Assembly: GCF_006716815.1 (NCBI RefSeq)
Contig: NZ_VFPS01000003.1
Span: 124,001-188,000 of the forward strand
Length of the DNA: 64,000 nucleotides
Direction: 5' to 3'
Source of the DNA: Microbacterium lacticum
Lineage (GTDB): Bacteria; Actinomycetota; Actinomycetes; Actinomycetales; Microbacteriaceae
Of this stretch, positions 26,122-35,022 are shown in pieces. The position numbers were made by a program, and so were the translations under genes. How positions within the stretch are numbered: the first letter of the stretch is position 1; the number at the start of each line of letters is the position of its first letter. Below the pieces are notes generated by a model. That model was not told the origin of the DNA. It was given only the letters and a program-made list of their open reading frames with translations, and did not search any database.

Positions 26122-27126
26122 ATGACCTCGCGATTCCTCCCCGCCGCCGCGCTGGTCGCGGCCTCCGTGCTCGCACTCGCCGGCTGCGCCGGTGGCGCCA
26201 CAGGCGAGCAGACCGGCGACGGCAAGCTGCAGGTCGTGGCCTCGACCAACGTCTACGGCGACATCGCCGCGGCGATCGCCGGCGACCTCGTCGAGGTGCA
26301 GTCGATCATCACGTCGGTGGCCCAGGATCCGCACTCCTACGAGGCATCCGCCCGCGATCAGCTCACCGTCTCGCGCGCCTCCCTCATCATCGAGAACGGC
26401 GGCGGTTACGACGCATTCATGGACGCGATGATCGAGGGGACGGGCACGGAGGCCCCCGTCATCACGGCGGTCGAGTTCTCGCACGACTGGCCCGGCAACG
26501 CCGGCCACGGCGCGGCCGACCACGACGACGCCACCGACGACGCCACCCCCGAATCCGACGCCACCGACGATCACGATCACGACGGCCACGACCACATCGA
26601 GGGCTTCAACGAGCACGTCTGGTACGACCCGCACACCATCGCGCACGTCGCGGAGGACATCGCGCACGAGCTCGGCGAGCTGGATGCCGCGAACGCGGCC
26701 ACCTACCAGGCGAACTACGAGACGTTCGCCGCGGGGATCGACGGCATCGAGACGAGCCTCGACGAGCTCAAGACGCGGGTCGGCGGCCAGAAGGTGTTCG
26801 TCACCGAACCCGTGCCGCTGTACCTCACCGCCGCCGCGGGCCTCGAGAACGCGACGCCCGCCGCCTTCAGCCAAGCGGTCGAGGAGGGGCAGGATGTCCC
26901 GCCCGCGACCCTGCTCGAGGCGGTGCGCATCCTGACCTCGGGCGAGGTGCGCGTGCTCATCGTCAACGCGCAGACCGGCGGGGCCGAGACCGACGAGGTC
27001 GTGGCCAGGGCCAAGGGCGCAGGCATCCCGGTGCTCGAGTTCACCGAGCTCGTGCCCGACGGCGACACCTACCTGACCTGGATGCAGGCGAACGTGGCCG
27101 CGCTCGCGGATACGCTGTCCCGGTGA
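26122..27126 (+). CDS. znuA: Zinc ABC transporter, substrate-binding lipoprotein
   Basis: The 334-residue protein begins with a lipoprotein signal ending LAGC (Cys22 or so), so it is anchored outside the membrane. It is a cluster A-I metal-binding protein: STNVYGDIA, DPHSYE, EHVWYDPHT and the closing NAQTGGAETDEV/LEFTELVP motifs give the metal ligands. A loop near 130-160 is packed with His and Asp (DHDHDGHDH), which points to zinc rather than manganese. It is the first gene of a znuACB operon under a Zur box; its stop overlaps the start of the ATPase. Confidence 0.92.
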   Translation: MTSRFLPAAALVAASVLALAGCAGGATGEQTGDGKLQVVASTNVYGDIAAAIAGDLVEVQSIITSVAQDPHSYEASARDQLTVSRASLIIENGGGYDAFMDAMIEGTGTEAPVITAVEFSHDWPGNAGHGAADHDDATDDATPESDATDDHDHDGHDHIEGFNEHVWYDPHTIAHVAEDIAHELGELDAANAATYQANYETFAAGIDGIETSLDELKTRVGGQKVFVTEPVPLYLTAAAGLENATPAAFSQAVEEGQDVPPATLLEAVRILTSGEVRVLIVNAQTGGAETDEVVARAKGAGIPVLEFTELVPDGDTYLTWMQANVAALADTLSR

Positions 27127-28001
27127 CCATCGACGCCGCCCCCGAAGGCCCCAGCGCCGCGTCGCAGGGGAGCCCGGCGACCCCGCCGGTGCTGCAGATC
27201 AGTGGTGCCGCACTCCGCCGCGGCGACCGCACCCTGTGGGAGGGCCTCGACCTCACCGTCGCGCCGGGCGAGCTGATCGCCGTCCTCGGGCCGAGCGGCT
27301 CGGGCAAGACGACGCTGCTCCGCGCCATCCTCGGGCTCGAGCCGCTCAGCGCGGGCACGATCACCGCGCTCGGCGAACCCGTGCGACCCGGCGGCCACGG
27401 CCGCAAGGGCAACCGTCACATCGGGTACCTGCCGCAGGCCCGCCCGCTGCCCCGCGACACCGCGATGCGCGGCCGCGACCTCGTCGCCCTCGGCGTCGAC
27501 GGGCACCGGTTCGGCCTGCCGATCACCCGACGCGCCGACCGCGAGCGCATCGACGCCCTCATCGACGCCGTCGGAGCGCGCAGCTTCGCGAACGAGCCGG
27601 TCGGGGTGCTCTCGGGCGGCGAGCAGCAGCGGCTGCGCGTCGGGCAGGCGCTCGCCGACGATCCGCGCCTGCTGCTGTGCGACGAACCGCTCACGAGCCT
27701 CGACCTCGCCAACCAGCAGGCCGTCGTACGCCTCATCGACCAGCACCGCCGCACGGGCGCCGGCGTGCTCCTGGTGACCCACGACATCAACCCGGTGCTC
27801 GACAAGGTCGACCGCATCCTCTACATCGCGAACGGCCGGTTCATGCTCGGCACCCCGAAAGATGTGCTCACCTCGCCGGTGCTCACCGACCTCTACGGGG
27901 CGCCCGTGTTCGTGCTGCGCGCCGGCGACCGGCTGGTCGTCGTGGGTGCGCCCGACGCCGAGGCATCCCACCACCACCACGACAACGAGGAGCACGCGTG
28001 A
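27123..28001 (+). CDS. znuC: Zinc ABC transporter, ATP-binding protein
   Basis: The 292-residue ATPase has Walker A GPSGSGKTT, the ABC signature LSGGEQQRL, Walker B LLLCDEPLTSLD and the switch histidine in LLVTHDI. It powers import through ZnuB. The C terminus ends in a short His cluster (SHHHHDNEEH), unusual for the subunit and perhaps a zinc sensor or sink. GTG 27123 overlaps the stop of the binding protein, and its own stop overlaps the permease start. Confidence 0.93.
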   Translation: MTIDAAPEGPSAASQGSPATPPVLQISGAALRRGDRTLWEGLDLTVAPGELIAVLGPSGSGKTTLLRAILGLEPLSAGTITALGEPVRPGGHGRKGNRHIGYLPQARPLPRDTAMRGRDLVALGVDGHRFGLPITRRADRERIDALIDAVGARSFANEPVGVLSGGEQQRLRVGQALADDPRLLLCDEPLTSLDLANQQAVVRLIDQHRRTGAGVLLVTHDINPVLDKVDRILYIANGRFMLGTPKDVLTSPVLTDLYGAPVFVLRAGDRLVVVGAPDAEASHHHHDNEEHA

Positions 28002-28855
28002 ACTGGTCGGACATCGGCGACGCGATGTTCGGCGGACTGCCGGACTACGCCGAGATCCTCGCGCTCGTATCGAACTCGGTCTGGGCGGGGGCCGTGCTCG
28101 GCCTCGTCGGCGGGCTCATCGGCGTGTTCGTGATGCAGCGCGACATGGCGTTCGCGGTGCACGGCATCAGCGAGCTGTCGTTCGCCGGTGCCGCGGCGGC
28201 GCTCCTCGTCGGCGTCGACGTCGTCACCGGCTCGATCGTGGGCTCGCTCATCGCCGCCGCGCTCATCGGCGTGCTCGGCGCGAAGGCGCGCGACCGCAAC
28301 TCGATCATCGGGGTGCTCATGCCGTTCGGCCTGGGCCTCGGCATCCTCTTCCTCTCCCTCTACAACGGGCGCAGCGCCAACCGGTTCAGCCTGCTCACCG
28401 GGCAGGTCGTGTCGGTGCAGAACGTGCAGCTGGGCTGGCTGATCGTGATCTGCGCGTTCGTGCTGGTCGCCCTGCTGCTGATCTGGCGCCCCCTCGCCTT
28501 CGACTCGCTCGACCCGCAGTCGGCGGCCGCGCGGGGCGTTCCCACCGTCGCGGTCTCGCTCGGGTTCATGCTGCTGCTCGGACTCGTCGTCGCCGTCGCG
28601 GTGCACATCATCGGGGCGCTCCTGGTCATGTCGCTCGTCGTCACCACGGCGGCCGCCGCCGCGCGCATCACGAGCGGCACCATCGCGCTGCCGCTCCTCT
28701 CGGCCGCCTTCGGTCTGGTCTCGGCGGTCGGAGGCATCCTGCTCGCCGTCATGGGCACCCTGCCGGTGAGCCCGTACATCACGACCCTCTCGTTCCTCGT
28801 CTATCTCGTCTGCCGCATCGCCGGCTCGCGGCGCGGCCGCGTGTCGCGCGCATGA
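27998..28855 (+). CDS. znuB: Zinc ABC transporter, permease
   Basis: The 285-residue permease belongs to the ABC-3 family: about eight helices, with the conserved AFAVHGISELSFAGAA segment early and RGVPTVAVSL / VGALLVMSLVVTTAAAA-like region later, the part contacting the ATPase. It starts at GTG 27998, overlapping the znuC stop, so the three subunits are translationally coupled. The zur gene follows after 47 bases with its own promoter. Confidence 0.93.
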   Translation: MNWSDIGDAMFGGLPDYAEILALVSNSVWAGAVLGLVGGLIGVFVMQRDMAFAVHGISELSFAGAAAALLVGVDVVTGSIVGSLIAAALIGVLGAKARDRNSIIGVLMPFGLGLGILFLSLYNGRSANRFSLLTGQVVSVQNVQLGWLIVICAFVLVALLLIWRPLAFDSLDPQSAAARGVPTVAVSLGFMLLLGLVVAVAVHIIGALLVMSLVVTTAAAAARITSGTIALPLLSAAFGLVSAVGGILLAVMGTLPVSPYITTLSFLVYLVCRIAGSRRGRVSRA

Positions 28856-28902
28856 GCCGGGGCGCCCAGCCCGCTCCAAGACGGTCTCGCTAGGATCTCG
28901 GC

Positions 28903-29394
28903 ATGGCCCAGCGCAACACCTGGCAGCGCGATCGCGTGCGCGAGGCCCTCGGCGACGCCGCAGGGTTCGTCAGCGCGCAGGACCTGCACGCGACGCTGCG
29001 CCAGGGAGGCAGCGGCATCGGTCTCGCGACCGTCTACCGCACCCTCGCGACCCTCGCCGCCAGCGGCGAGGCCGACCAGCTGCAGAGCCCCGAGGGCGAG
29101 GCCATCTACCGGGCCTGCTCGAGCACCGGCCACCACCACCACCTGATCTGCCGTTCGTGCGGCCGCGCCGTCGAGATCGAGGCGCGCGAGGTCGAGGCCT
29201 GGGCGCAGCGCACCGCCGCCGCGCACGGCTTCACCCAGGCCGAGCACGTCGTCGACATCTTCGGCCTGTGCGAGACGTGCACCGCCGCGCAGGCCGCGCC
29301 CGCCACGACCGCCGCCGCCGTCACTGCCGCTGCCGCTGCCGACCCGCAGGGCGCCGCCGCGACGGCCGCCGCCCCCGCAGAGATCCGTGACTGA
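28903..29394 (+). CDS. zur: Zinc uptake regulator Zur (Fur family)
   Basis: The 163-residue protein has the Fur fold: a winged helix with GIGLATVYRTLATLAASG (recognition helix about residues 38-60), then the regulatory metal region HHHHLICRSCG, and the second CxxC in FGLCETC, forming the structural Cys4 zinc site. A Thr/Ala-rich tail of about 30 residues follows. Position next to the zinc transporter and the Zur box there support a zinc rather than iron regulator. TAGGAT (28891-28896) lies 6 bases before the ATG (leaderless). Confidence 0.9.
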   Translation: MAQRNTWQRDRVREALGDAAGFVSAQDLHATLRQGGSGIGLATVYRTLATLAASGEADQLQSPEGEAIYRACSSTGHHHHLICRSCGRAVEIEAREVEAWAQRTAAAHGFTQAEHVVDIFGLCETCTAAQAAPATTAAAVTAAAAADPQGAAATAAAPAEIRD

Positions 29395-30421
29395 GCAGAG
29401 CCTCGCCCCGCGCACCGCGCGGCTGGAGCGCGACCCTCGCCTGCGGCGGGGCGGGCTCCTCGTCGCCGGCGCGCTCGTGGTGGTCGCGCTCGTCGTGCTC
29501 GCCCTCGTCTCGCCCGGGCCGGCGCTCCCGACCCGCCTGCAGGACGGCCTGACCCTCTCGATCAGCGTGCTGATCGAGTCGATGCCGTTCGTGATCCTCG
29601 GCGTGCTGCTCTCGATCGTCGTGCAGGTGTGGGTGCCGCCGGGGATGATCGAGCGGTGGATGCCCCGCCGCGCGTGGGCCCGCCGCATGGCGCTGTCGCT
29701 GCTCGGCATGTTCGTGCCGGTGTGCGAGTGCGGCAACGTGCCGTTCGCGCGCGGCCTCATGATGCGCGGATTCACCGTGCCCGAGACCCTCACCTTCCTG
29801 ATCGCCGCCCCGATCGTGAATCCCATCGTCATCATCACGACGCACCAGGCGTTCGGCTTCGACGACGGCATCCTCGTCGTACGACTGCTGGGCGGCTTCG
29901 CGGTCGCGAACCTCATCGGCTGGCTCTACAGCAAGCACCCCGACCCCGACGCGCTCGTCACCGAGCGCTTCGCCGCCACCTGCGCGATCGCGAACGACCC
30001 GGATGCCACGGCGCACACCGACCGCGGTCGCCGCAGCCTCGCCCAGTTCGTCGTCGAACTGCGCGCCGTGATGCCGGCCCTCATCATCGGTTCGGCGCTC
30101 GCCGGCGCCGTGCAGGTGCTGGTGCCGCGCTCGGCGCTGCTCGCGATCGGCTCGAACCCGGCGCTGTCGATCGTCGCGATGATCGCGCTCGCGATGATCG
30201 TCTCGATCTGCTCGAACGTCGACTCGTTCTTCGCGCTCTCGTTCGCCTCGACGTTCACGCCCGGCTCGATCGTGGCGTTCCTCCTCGTCGGGCCCCTCGT
30301 CGACGTGAAGATGCTGGCGCTCTTGCGCACCACCTTCCGCACCAAGGTGCTCGTGGGCCTCGTCGTGATCGTCGTGCTGTTCGCCGTCGCCGTCGGATCG
30401 GTGGTGAACCTCTTTGTCTGA
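29387..30421 (+). CDS. Permease of the DUF318 / ArsP-1 family
   Basis: The 344-residue protein has eight or so helices. The first conserved half reads SVLIESMPFVILGVLLSIVVQ and contains the family motif VPVCECGNVPFARGL (Cys-x-Cys-Gly near residue 117), and the second half SICSNVDSFFALSF. Related proteins move metals or arsenicals; in this setting with Zur and a His-rich partner it is likely linked to zinc, but whether import or export cannot be read. The start GTG overlaps the zur stop, and its stop overlaps the next start: zur-permease-partner form one unit. Confidence 0.85.
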   Translation: MTEQSLAPRTARLERDPRLRRGGLLVAGALVVVALVVLALVSPGPALPTRLQDGLTLSISVLIESMPFVILGVLLSIVVQVWVPPGMIERWMPRRAWARRMALSLLGMFVPVCECGNVPFARGLMMRGFTVPETLTFLIAAPIVNPIVIITTHQAFGFDDGILVVRLLGGFAVANLIGWLYSKHPDPDALVTERFAATCAIANDPDATAHTDRGRRSLAQFVVELRAVMPALIIGSALAGAVQVLVPRSALLAIGSNPALSIVAMIALAMIVSICSNVDSFFALSFASTFTPGSIVAFLLVGPLVDVKMLALLRTTFRTKVLVGLVVIVVLFAVAVGSVVNLFV

Positions 30422-31340
30422 GTCGGTGCTGTCGGAGTCGCGTTCGTCTCGGTCGTCCGCCTCCGCGGTCACGTGGGGCGGCGCGCACCGCGACGCCCCA
30501 CGTGTCACGGGGGCGCGCCTGCTCGGCGTGGGTCTCGCGGCGGGGCTCTCGGCCGTCACGATCGCGCTGTGGCTGAGCGGCAGCCTCGGCCTCTACATCA
30601 ACCCGGATTCGACGTGGTTCGCGGTGTCGATGGCGCTCATCGCGCTGGTCGGCTGCGCCGCGAGCTTCGCCCTCCCGCGCGGCGCCGAGAACGACCACGG
30701 GCACGATCACGGCCACGCGCCCGCGCCGGGCGGCGCGGACGGACTCGGCGGTCACGACCACGGCGACGCGCACGCGCACGACCACGGCGCGGCGCACGAC
30801 CACGATCACGGCGCGCCGCACGACCACGATCACGGCGCGCCGCGCGGGTTCTGGGGCGGTGCCGCGACCCTCACCGGAGGCATCCTCGCCACCGGCGTCG
30901 TGGCCGCGATCGTGCTGACCCCGCCCGCGACGCTGTCGGCGGAGTTGGCGATGCAGCGCGACATCGGCACGCCGCCGCTGTTCCAGGGTGCCGACACGGT
31001 CGCGCTCGCCGCGACCGGCGACACCGCGAGCTTCGGCGTCGGCGAGTGGGCGAGCGTGTTCGCGACGGCGACCAACCCCGAGGCGTTCGACGGCAACGAG
31101 GTCACCCTCACCGGATTCGCGACGCCGGCCGACGGGGGATTCGCGCTCACCCGGCTCGTCATCACGCACTGCGTCATCGACGCGCAGCCGGCGAGCGTGA
31201 CGATCGCCTCCTCCGACGGCGTCGAGACGGGCCAGTGGGTCACCGTGACCGGCACGATCCGCGACGACGACGGGCGGCTCGCCGTGCATCCGTCGTCGAT
31301 CGAGGCGATCGACCCGCCGAAGGACCCGTATGAGTACTGA
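30414..31340 (+). CDS. TIGR03943-type permease partner with His-rich loop
   Basis: The 308-residue protein has two helices near residues 35-80, then a loop of about 50 residues with tandem His/Asp repeats (a 24-base unit is repeated at about 30797-30843, giving AHDHDHG units), a third helix (about 145-165) and an extracytoplasmic beta-rich domain ending in DITHCV-like ITHCVIDAQPAS, as in the TIGR03943/DUF1980 family that always accompanies DUF318 permeases. The His repeats probably bind zinc. The start is TTG 30414, or GTG 30426. The pair likely handles zinc together. Confidence 0.8.
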   Translation: MSESVLSESRSSRSSASAVTWGGAHRDAPRVTGARLLGVGLAAGLSAVTIALWLSGSLGLYINPDSTWFAVSMALIALVGCAASFALPRGAENDHGHDHGHAPAPGGADGLGGHDHGDAHAHDHGAAHDHDHGAPHDHDHGAPRGFWGGAATLTGGILATGVVAAIVLTPPATLSAELAMQRDIGTPPLFQGADTVALAATGDTASFGVGEWASVFATATNPEAFDGNEVTLTGFATPADGGFALTRLVITHCVIDAQPASVTIASSDGVETGQWVTVTGTIRDDDGRLAVHPSSIEAIDPPKDPYEY

Positions 31341-32745
31341 CGCGGGAACCCGGCGCGCGCGCACCCGCCGCCGGCGCTCGCGGGCGTTTCTCGTCGCGTT
31401 CGCCGCGGTGATCGCGGTGCTCGGGATCGTCGGCCTCGCCGGCGCCGCGGTGACGACGGCGCAGGGCCCGCGCGTGACGCGCGTGAGCGTCGATCCGGAT
31501 GCCGCGGTCAGCGCCGCCGGGTCGCGGCTGATCTTCACCACGACGCAGTCGCTCGCCGAGGTCTCGCCCGACCAGGTGTCCGTGAGCCCCGCGACCGCGT
31601 TCACCGTGGACACGTCGGGGCGGAGCGTCGGCGTGCGCTTCGCGATGCCGCTGTGGGACGACACCGAGTACACCGTGACGATCGCCGACGTGACCGGTGT
31701 CGGCGGCGGGGCATCCACGACCATCACGAAGAGCTTTCTGACGCCACCGCTGCAGTCGTACATCCTGCAGCGAGGCTCGGACGGCGACACGATCTTCCGC
31801 ACCGACCTCGCCGGCGACGCCGCGGTGCCGGTGTTCACCGACGCGCAGATCGAGGACTTCCGGGCGACCGCCGGCTATCTCGTCGTCTCGACGATGGATG
31901 CCGACGGGCATTCGCACCTGGTCGTCACCGACCTCGACGGGCAGAACCAGCGTGAGCTGACGCTCCCCGGTGAGGGCATTCTGTCGAATCTGCAGAGCGC
32001 CGACCGCGGCAACCTCGTCGGGTACACGTTCAGCGATGCCGACGTCGGCGCGCCGGGCGCCCGGGCGAGCATCCTCTTCACGGCGTCGCTGGCCGAAGCG
32101 CAGCAGGGTGACGAGCCCACGCAGGTCACGCGCACCGGCGGCGACTCGCGCGTCGACGACTGGCGGTTCGTGCCGGGCACCGACAGCCTCCTCACGCTGA
32201 CGTACGACGGCGCGCTGACTCTCGTCTCGCCCTCGGGCGGCGCCCCCGTCGCGCTGGGCAACGCGGTCGCGATCACGGGCATCGCCCGTGGCTCGACCAC
32301 GGTCGTCGTAGAGCGGGTCGACGGCCCCGTCGCGATCGACCTCGCGACGGCGCAGGAGGCGGCGCTGGCGCCGACCGACAAGGCACTCGGTCGGGTCAAC
32401 AGCGTCATCCCCCTCGCCGACGGGCAGACGCTGCGGGTGCTCGCGCAGCTCGACGGCTTCACCGTGCGCTCGACGACGGTGCACCTCGTCGACGAGCAGG
32501 GCGCGGCCCGCCCGGTGTTCTCGGTCGAGCCGGGCGACACCCTCATCGAGACCTGCGTGTCGCCGAGCGGGCGCTACGCCGCGTTCCTCGTCGCGCCCGA
32601 AGCGGCCGACAACCCCTACGACGGTCACCAGCTGCCGCTGCCCGAGAAGCTCCAGACCCACGTGGTGTCGCTCGCCGACGGCCGCGAGCAGGTCGCGCTC
32701 GCCGGCTTCGACATCTCGTGGTGCCAGACCCCGCCGCGCCTGTGA
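31330..32745 (+). CDS. Membrane-anchored beta-propeller-like protein
   Basis: The 471-residue protein starts with a very basic cytoplasmic segment (residues 1-18), one membrane helix (about 19-45), an Ig-like domain (about 46-125, with DTEYTVTIADVTG) and then repeating beta blades resembling TolB/WD-type propellers (for example GDTIFRTDLAGD, HLVVTDLDGQNQRELTL). It overlaps the start of the upstream gene's stop region by 11 bases and couples to the glycosylase downstream (GTGA overlap). Function unknown; an exported scaffold or ligand-binding role is suggested by architecture only. Confidence 0.7.
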   Translation: MSTDAGTRRARTRRRRSRAFLVAFAAVIAVLGIVGLAGAAVTTAQGPRVTRVSVDPDAAVSAAGSRLIFTTTQSLAEVSPDQVSVSPATAFTVDTSGRSVGVRFAMPLWDDTEYTVTIADVTGVGGGASTTITKSFLTPPLQSYILQRGSDGDTIFRTDLAGDAAVPVFTDAQIEDFRATAGYLVVSTMDADGHSHLVVTDLDGQNQRELTLPGEGILSNLQSADRGNLVGYTFSDADVGAPGARASILFTASLAEAQQGDEPTQVTRTGGDSRVDDWRFVPGTDSLLTLTYDGALTLVSPSGGAPVALGNAVAITGIARGSTTVVVERVDGPVAIDLATAQEAALAPTDKALGRVNSVIPLADGQTLRVLAQLDGFTVRSTTVHLVDEQGAARPVFSVEPGDTLIETCVSPSGRYAAFLVAPEAADNPYDGHQLPLPEKLQTHVVSLADGREQVALAGFDISWCQTPPRL

Positions 32746-33611
32746 CCGGGCGGGTGGGGGGCGGCCCGGACGGGGCTGCCGGTCGGGGCGGCGCTGCCAG
32801 GGGGTCCGCCGCCAGCGGTCGGAGCAGTGGGGCGGGTGTTGACCCGGCGGTCGCACCCGACAACACAGGCACCACCGGTCCGACGGTTGGTGAGCCGCTC
32901 GTGCCGGCGACCCGCGAGGCGCTCGCCGGTCTGCCGGTCGACGTCGCGCCGCGCCTGCTCGGCGGGGTGCTCGAGGTGACCTCCGGCGGCGAGACCGTGG
33001 CCGTGCGGCTCACCGAGGTGGAGGCCTACCACGGAGCCGGCACCGGCGACCGGCCCGACCCCGGGTCGCACGCCCGGATGGGCCCGACCGCCCGGAACGC
33101 CACCATGTGGGGTGAGCCCGGGCATCTGTACGTGTACCTCAGCCACGGCATCCACTCGTGCGTCAACGTGGTGTGCGGACCCGAGGGGACGGCGGGCGGA
33201 ATCCTGCTGCGCGCCGGCGAGGTGATCGACGGCGTGGATGCTGCGGAGCGCCGCCGCCCCGCCGCGCGCGTGCGCCGAGATCTCGCCCGCGGCCCCGGCC
33301 GGCTGGGCGATGCGGTGGGCCTTCGCCATCCCGTGCACGACGGCATCGACGCGGTGACCGGGGTCGAGCAGGCGCGCGCCGTCGCGCGGCTGTGGCTGCC
33401 GGCATCCGTCGACCCGCGCGTCGTCAGCGGACCGCGCGTGGGTGTCGCCGGCGTCGCGGGGACGGATGCCTTCCCCTGGCGCTTCTGGATCGACGGCGAC
33501 CCCACGGTGTCGCCTTTCCGCTGGGGCCGCGGCGCCGGCCCGGCGGCCGATGCGCAGCCCGGGGCTCAGCCCGGCGCCCGCAGGGCGGGCGGGGCATCCG
33601 TGCTAGACTGA
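32742..33611 (+). CDS. 3-methyladenine / alkyladenine DNA glycosylase (AAG family)
   Basis: The 289-residue enzyme excises alkylated purines. After about 55 low-complexity residues come the AAG landmarks: LLGGVLEV, the catalytic glutamate in LTEVEAYHG (water activation), DPGSHARMGPTARNATMWG and the nucleotide-flipping LYVYLSHGIHSCVNVV. GTG 32742 overlaps the upstream stop. The C terminus is Gly/Ala-rich. Its last codons contain the TAGACT promoter of the ribosomal-protein operon, so the two transcription units abut. Confidence 0.9.
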   Translation: MTGRVGGGPDGAAGRGGAARGSAASGRSSGAGVDPAVAPDNTGTTGPTVGEPLVPATREALAGLPVDVAPRLLGGVLEVTSGGETVAVRLTEVEAYHGAGTGDRPDPGSHARMGPTARNATMWGEPGHLYVYLSHGIHSCVNVVCGPEGTAGGILLRAGEVIDGVDAAERRRPAARVRRDLARGPGRLGDAVGLRHPVHDGIDAVTGVEQARAVARLWLPASVDPRVVSGPRVGVAGVAGTDAFPWRFWIDGDPTVSPFRWGRGAGPAADAQPGAQPGARRAGGASVLD

Positions 33612-33749
33612 CTCTTTGTCTGCGCGCAGAAGACTCTCCCTCGAGTGCGCAGTTCGTATCCCACCACCGAAATCCACCGGTGATCGGGGTGCAGACAAGG
33701 GATCTTGGGTGGGGCCGTCCGGCCTCACGGTACAGAAGGAGTAACCACC
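33604..33749 (+). promoter_or_regulatory. Promoter and structured leader of the rpmB-rpmG-rpsN operon
   Basis: TAGACT at 33604-33609 is the -10 box. The leader of about 130 bases contains a long-range pairing, TTGTCTGC (33616-33623) with GCAGACAA (33691-33698), and a local hairpin, GTGGGGCC (33709-33716) with GGCCTCAC (33721-33728), just before the AAGGAG ribosome site (33736-33741). Such structure suggests feedback control by a ribosomal protein or by zinc status; no known riboswitch class was recognised and no Zur box is visible. Confidence 0.5.
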
Positions 33750-33986
33750 ATGGCAGCAGTGTGCCAGGTGACTGGAGCGGTTCCCGGCTTCGGTCACAAC
33801 ATCTCGCACTCGCACCGCCGGACGAAGCGCCGCTTCGACCCGAACGTGCAGAAGAAGACCTACTACGTTCCTTCGCTTGGTCGCAAGATCACGCTGAACG
33901 TCTCGGCTAAGGGCATCAAGGTCATCGACGCCCGCGGCATCGAGTCGGTCGTGAAGGACCTCATCGCGAAGGGTGTGAAGCTCTAA
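33750..33986 (+). CDS. rpmB: 50S ribosomal protein L28
   Basis: The 78-residue protein matches bacterial L28: [28 protein letters not shown] then the C-terminal [18 protein letters not shown]. It has one cysteine and lacks the pairs of zinc-binding cysteines found in zinc-dependent L28. It sits with L33 and S14 that are also cysteine-free, the grouping known in actinomycetes for the zinc-independent versions. Start ATG 33750 follows GAAGGAG. Confidence 0.96.
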   Translation: MAAVCQVTGAVPGFGHNISHSHRRTKRRFDPNVQKKTYYVPSLGRKITLNVSAKGIKVIDARGIESVVKDLIAKGVKL

Positions 33987-34156
33987 TGGCGAAGAAGGCT
34001 CAGGACGTCCGTCCGATCATCAAGCTCCGTTCGACCGCCGGCACGGGGTACACCTACGTGACGCGCAAGAACCGTCGCAACAACCCCGACCGCATCGTGC
34101 TGAAGAAGTACGACCCGATGATCCGCAAGCACGTCGAATTCCGAGAGGAGCGCTGA
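33986..34156 (+). CDS. rpmG: 50S ribosomal protein L33 (cysteine-free)
   Basis: The 56-residue protein has the L33 pattern [22 protein letters not shown] and [17 protein letters not shown] with no cysteine, so it cannot hold the zinc ribbon of the other L33 type. Its ATG shares its A with the L28 stop (TAATG), giving tight coupling. Length is normal for the family. Confidence 0.96.
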   Translation: MAKKAQDVRPIIKLRSTAGTGYTYVTRKNRRNNPDRIVLKKYDPMIRKHVEFREER

Positions 34157-34160
34157 TCTC

Positions 34161-34466
34161 ATGGCCAAGAAGAGCAAGATCGCGCGCAACCACCAGCGCG
34201 AAGAGGTCGTCGCCCGCTACGCCGAGAAGCGTGCCGAGCTGAAGAAGACCCTCGTCGACCCGAACGCGACCGACGAGGCCCGCGAGGCCGCCCGCGTCGG
34301 CCTGCAGAAGCTGCCCCGCAACGCGTCGCCCGTGCGCCTGCGTGGCCGCGACGCCATCGACGGTCGCCCCCGCGGCTACCTGTCGAAGTTCGGCATCTCG
34401 CGTGTCCGCTTCCGCGACATGGCGCACAAGGGCGAGCTGCCCGGCGTCACCAAGTCGAGCTGGTAA
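34161..34466 (+). CDS. rpsN: 30S ribosomal protein S14 (long, cysteine-free form)
   Basis: The 101-residue protein is the long S14 type: [21 protein letters not shown] at the N terminus and the C-terminal [20 protein letters not shown]...LPGVTKSSW. The short zinc-binding S14 has about 61 residues and CxxC pairs; none are present. It starts 4 bases after L33 and ends the operon, with a strong terminator 15 bases beyond the stop. Confidence 0.97.
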   Translation: MAKKSKIARNHQREEVVARYAEKRAELKKTLVDPNATDEAREAARVGLQKLPRNASPVRLRGRDAIDGRPRGYLSKFGISRVRFRDMAHKGELPGVTKSSW

Positions 34467-34480
34467 GCACCACAGCACAC

Positions 34481-34512
34481 AGAGGCCCGTCCCCGCGAGG
34501 GGGCGGGCCTCT
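34481..34512 (+). terminator. Rho-independent terminator of the ribosomal protein operon
   Basis: The arms AGAGGCCCGTCCCC (34481-34494) and GGGGGCGGGCCTCT (34499-34512) pair almost perfectly around a GCGA loop, directly after rpsN. A classic T-run is short, as usual in G+C-rich actinomycetes. Confidence 0.85.
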
Positions 34513-34731
34513 CTGCATGCGCCGGCCCGAGCCGCGATGCCAGGGCCACAGACGTCACACAAACCACACCAGACACGCGACACGCCGGTGAACATGACGG
34601 GAGAAGGCCGGAAATCCGCGGATTTCCGCGGTTCGTGGGTATATTCGGGACCGGTCCATCCGACCGACCCGGGCGATCGCCCGGTCCGATGTAACTGAAG
34701 TCGGCACACGCTGCCGTCTGGAGGAAACCCC

Positions 34732-35010
34732 ATGGCTATCACCAAGACCGAGCTCGTCGCCAGCATCGCCAGCGCGACGGGCGAGAGCCAGGCCACCGTC
34801 GGCCGCGTCGTAGACGGTCTGTTCTCGGCTGTCGCCGAGGCCGTCGCCAAGGGCGAGAAGGTCACCATCCCCGGCTTCCTCTCGTTCGAGACGGTCAACA
34901 CCGCCGCTCGCACGGGCCGGAACCCCCAGACCGGCGCCGAGATCGCCATCCCGGCCGGCAAGCGCGTCAAGGTGACCGCCGGCTCGAAGCTCAAGGCTGC
35001 CGCGAAGTAA
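34732..35010 (+). CDS. hup: HU-family DNA-binding protein
   Basis: The 92-residue protein is a histone-like HU: MAITKTELVASIASATGES dimer helix, GEKVTIPGFLSFETV and the DNA-arm sequence RTGRNPQTGAEIAIPAGKRVKVTAGSKLK. There is no lysine-rich mycobacterial-type C-terminal tail. The start has a strong GGAGGAAA site (34720-34727). The upstream 265 bases include a TATTCG-like AT-rich segment near 34638 but no clear promoter was fixed. It is followed by a terminator. Confidence 0.96.
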   Translation: MAITKTELVASIASATGESQATVGRVVDGLFSAVAEAVAKGEKVTIPGFLSFETVNTAARTGRNPQTGAEIAIPAGKRVKVTAGSKLKAAAK

Positions 35011-35022
35011 CCCGCACCAGCT

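Noticed and set aside
29300..29394. Ala/Thr-rich tail of Zur taken as a separate peptide
   Set aside because: It is in frame with Zur and without a start or ribosome site; low-complexity tails are common here.
33604..33749. Zur box before the cysteine-poor ribosomal proteins
   Set aside because: No sequence resembling the 26086 palindrome is present in the promoter or leader.
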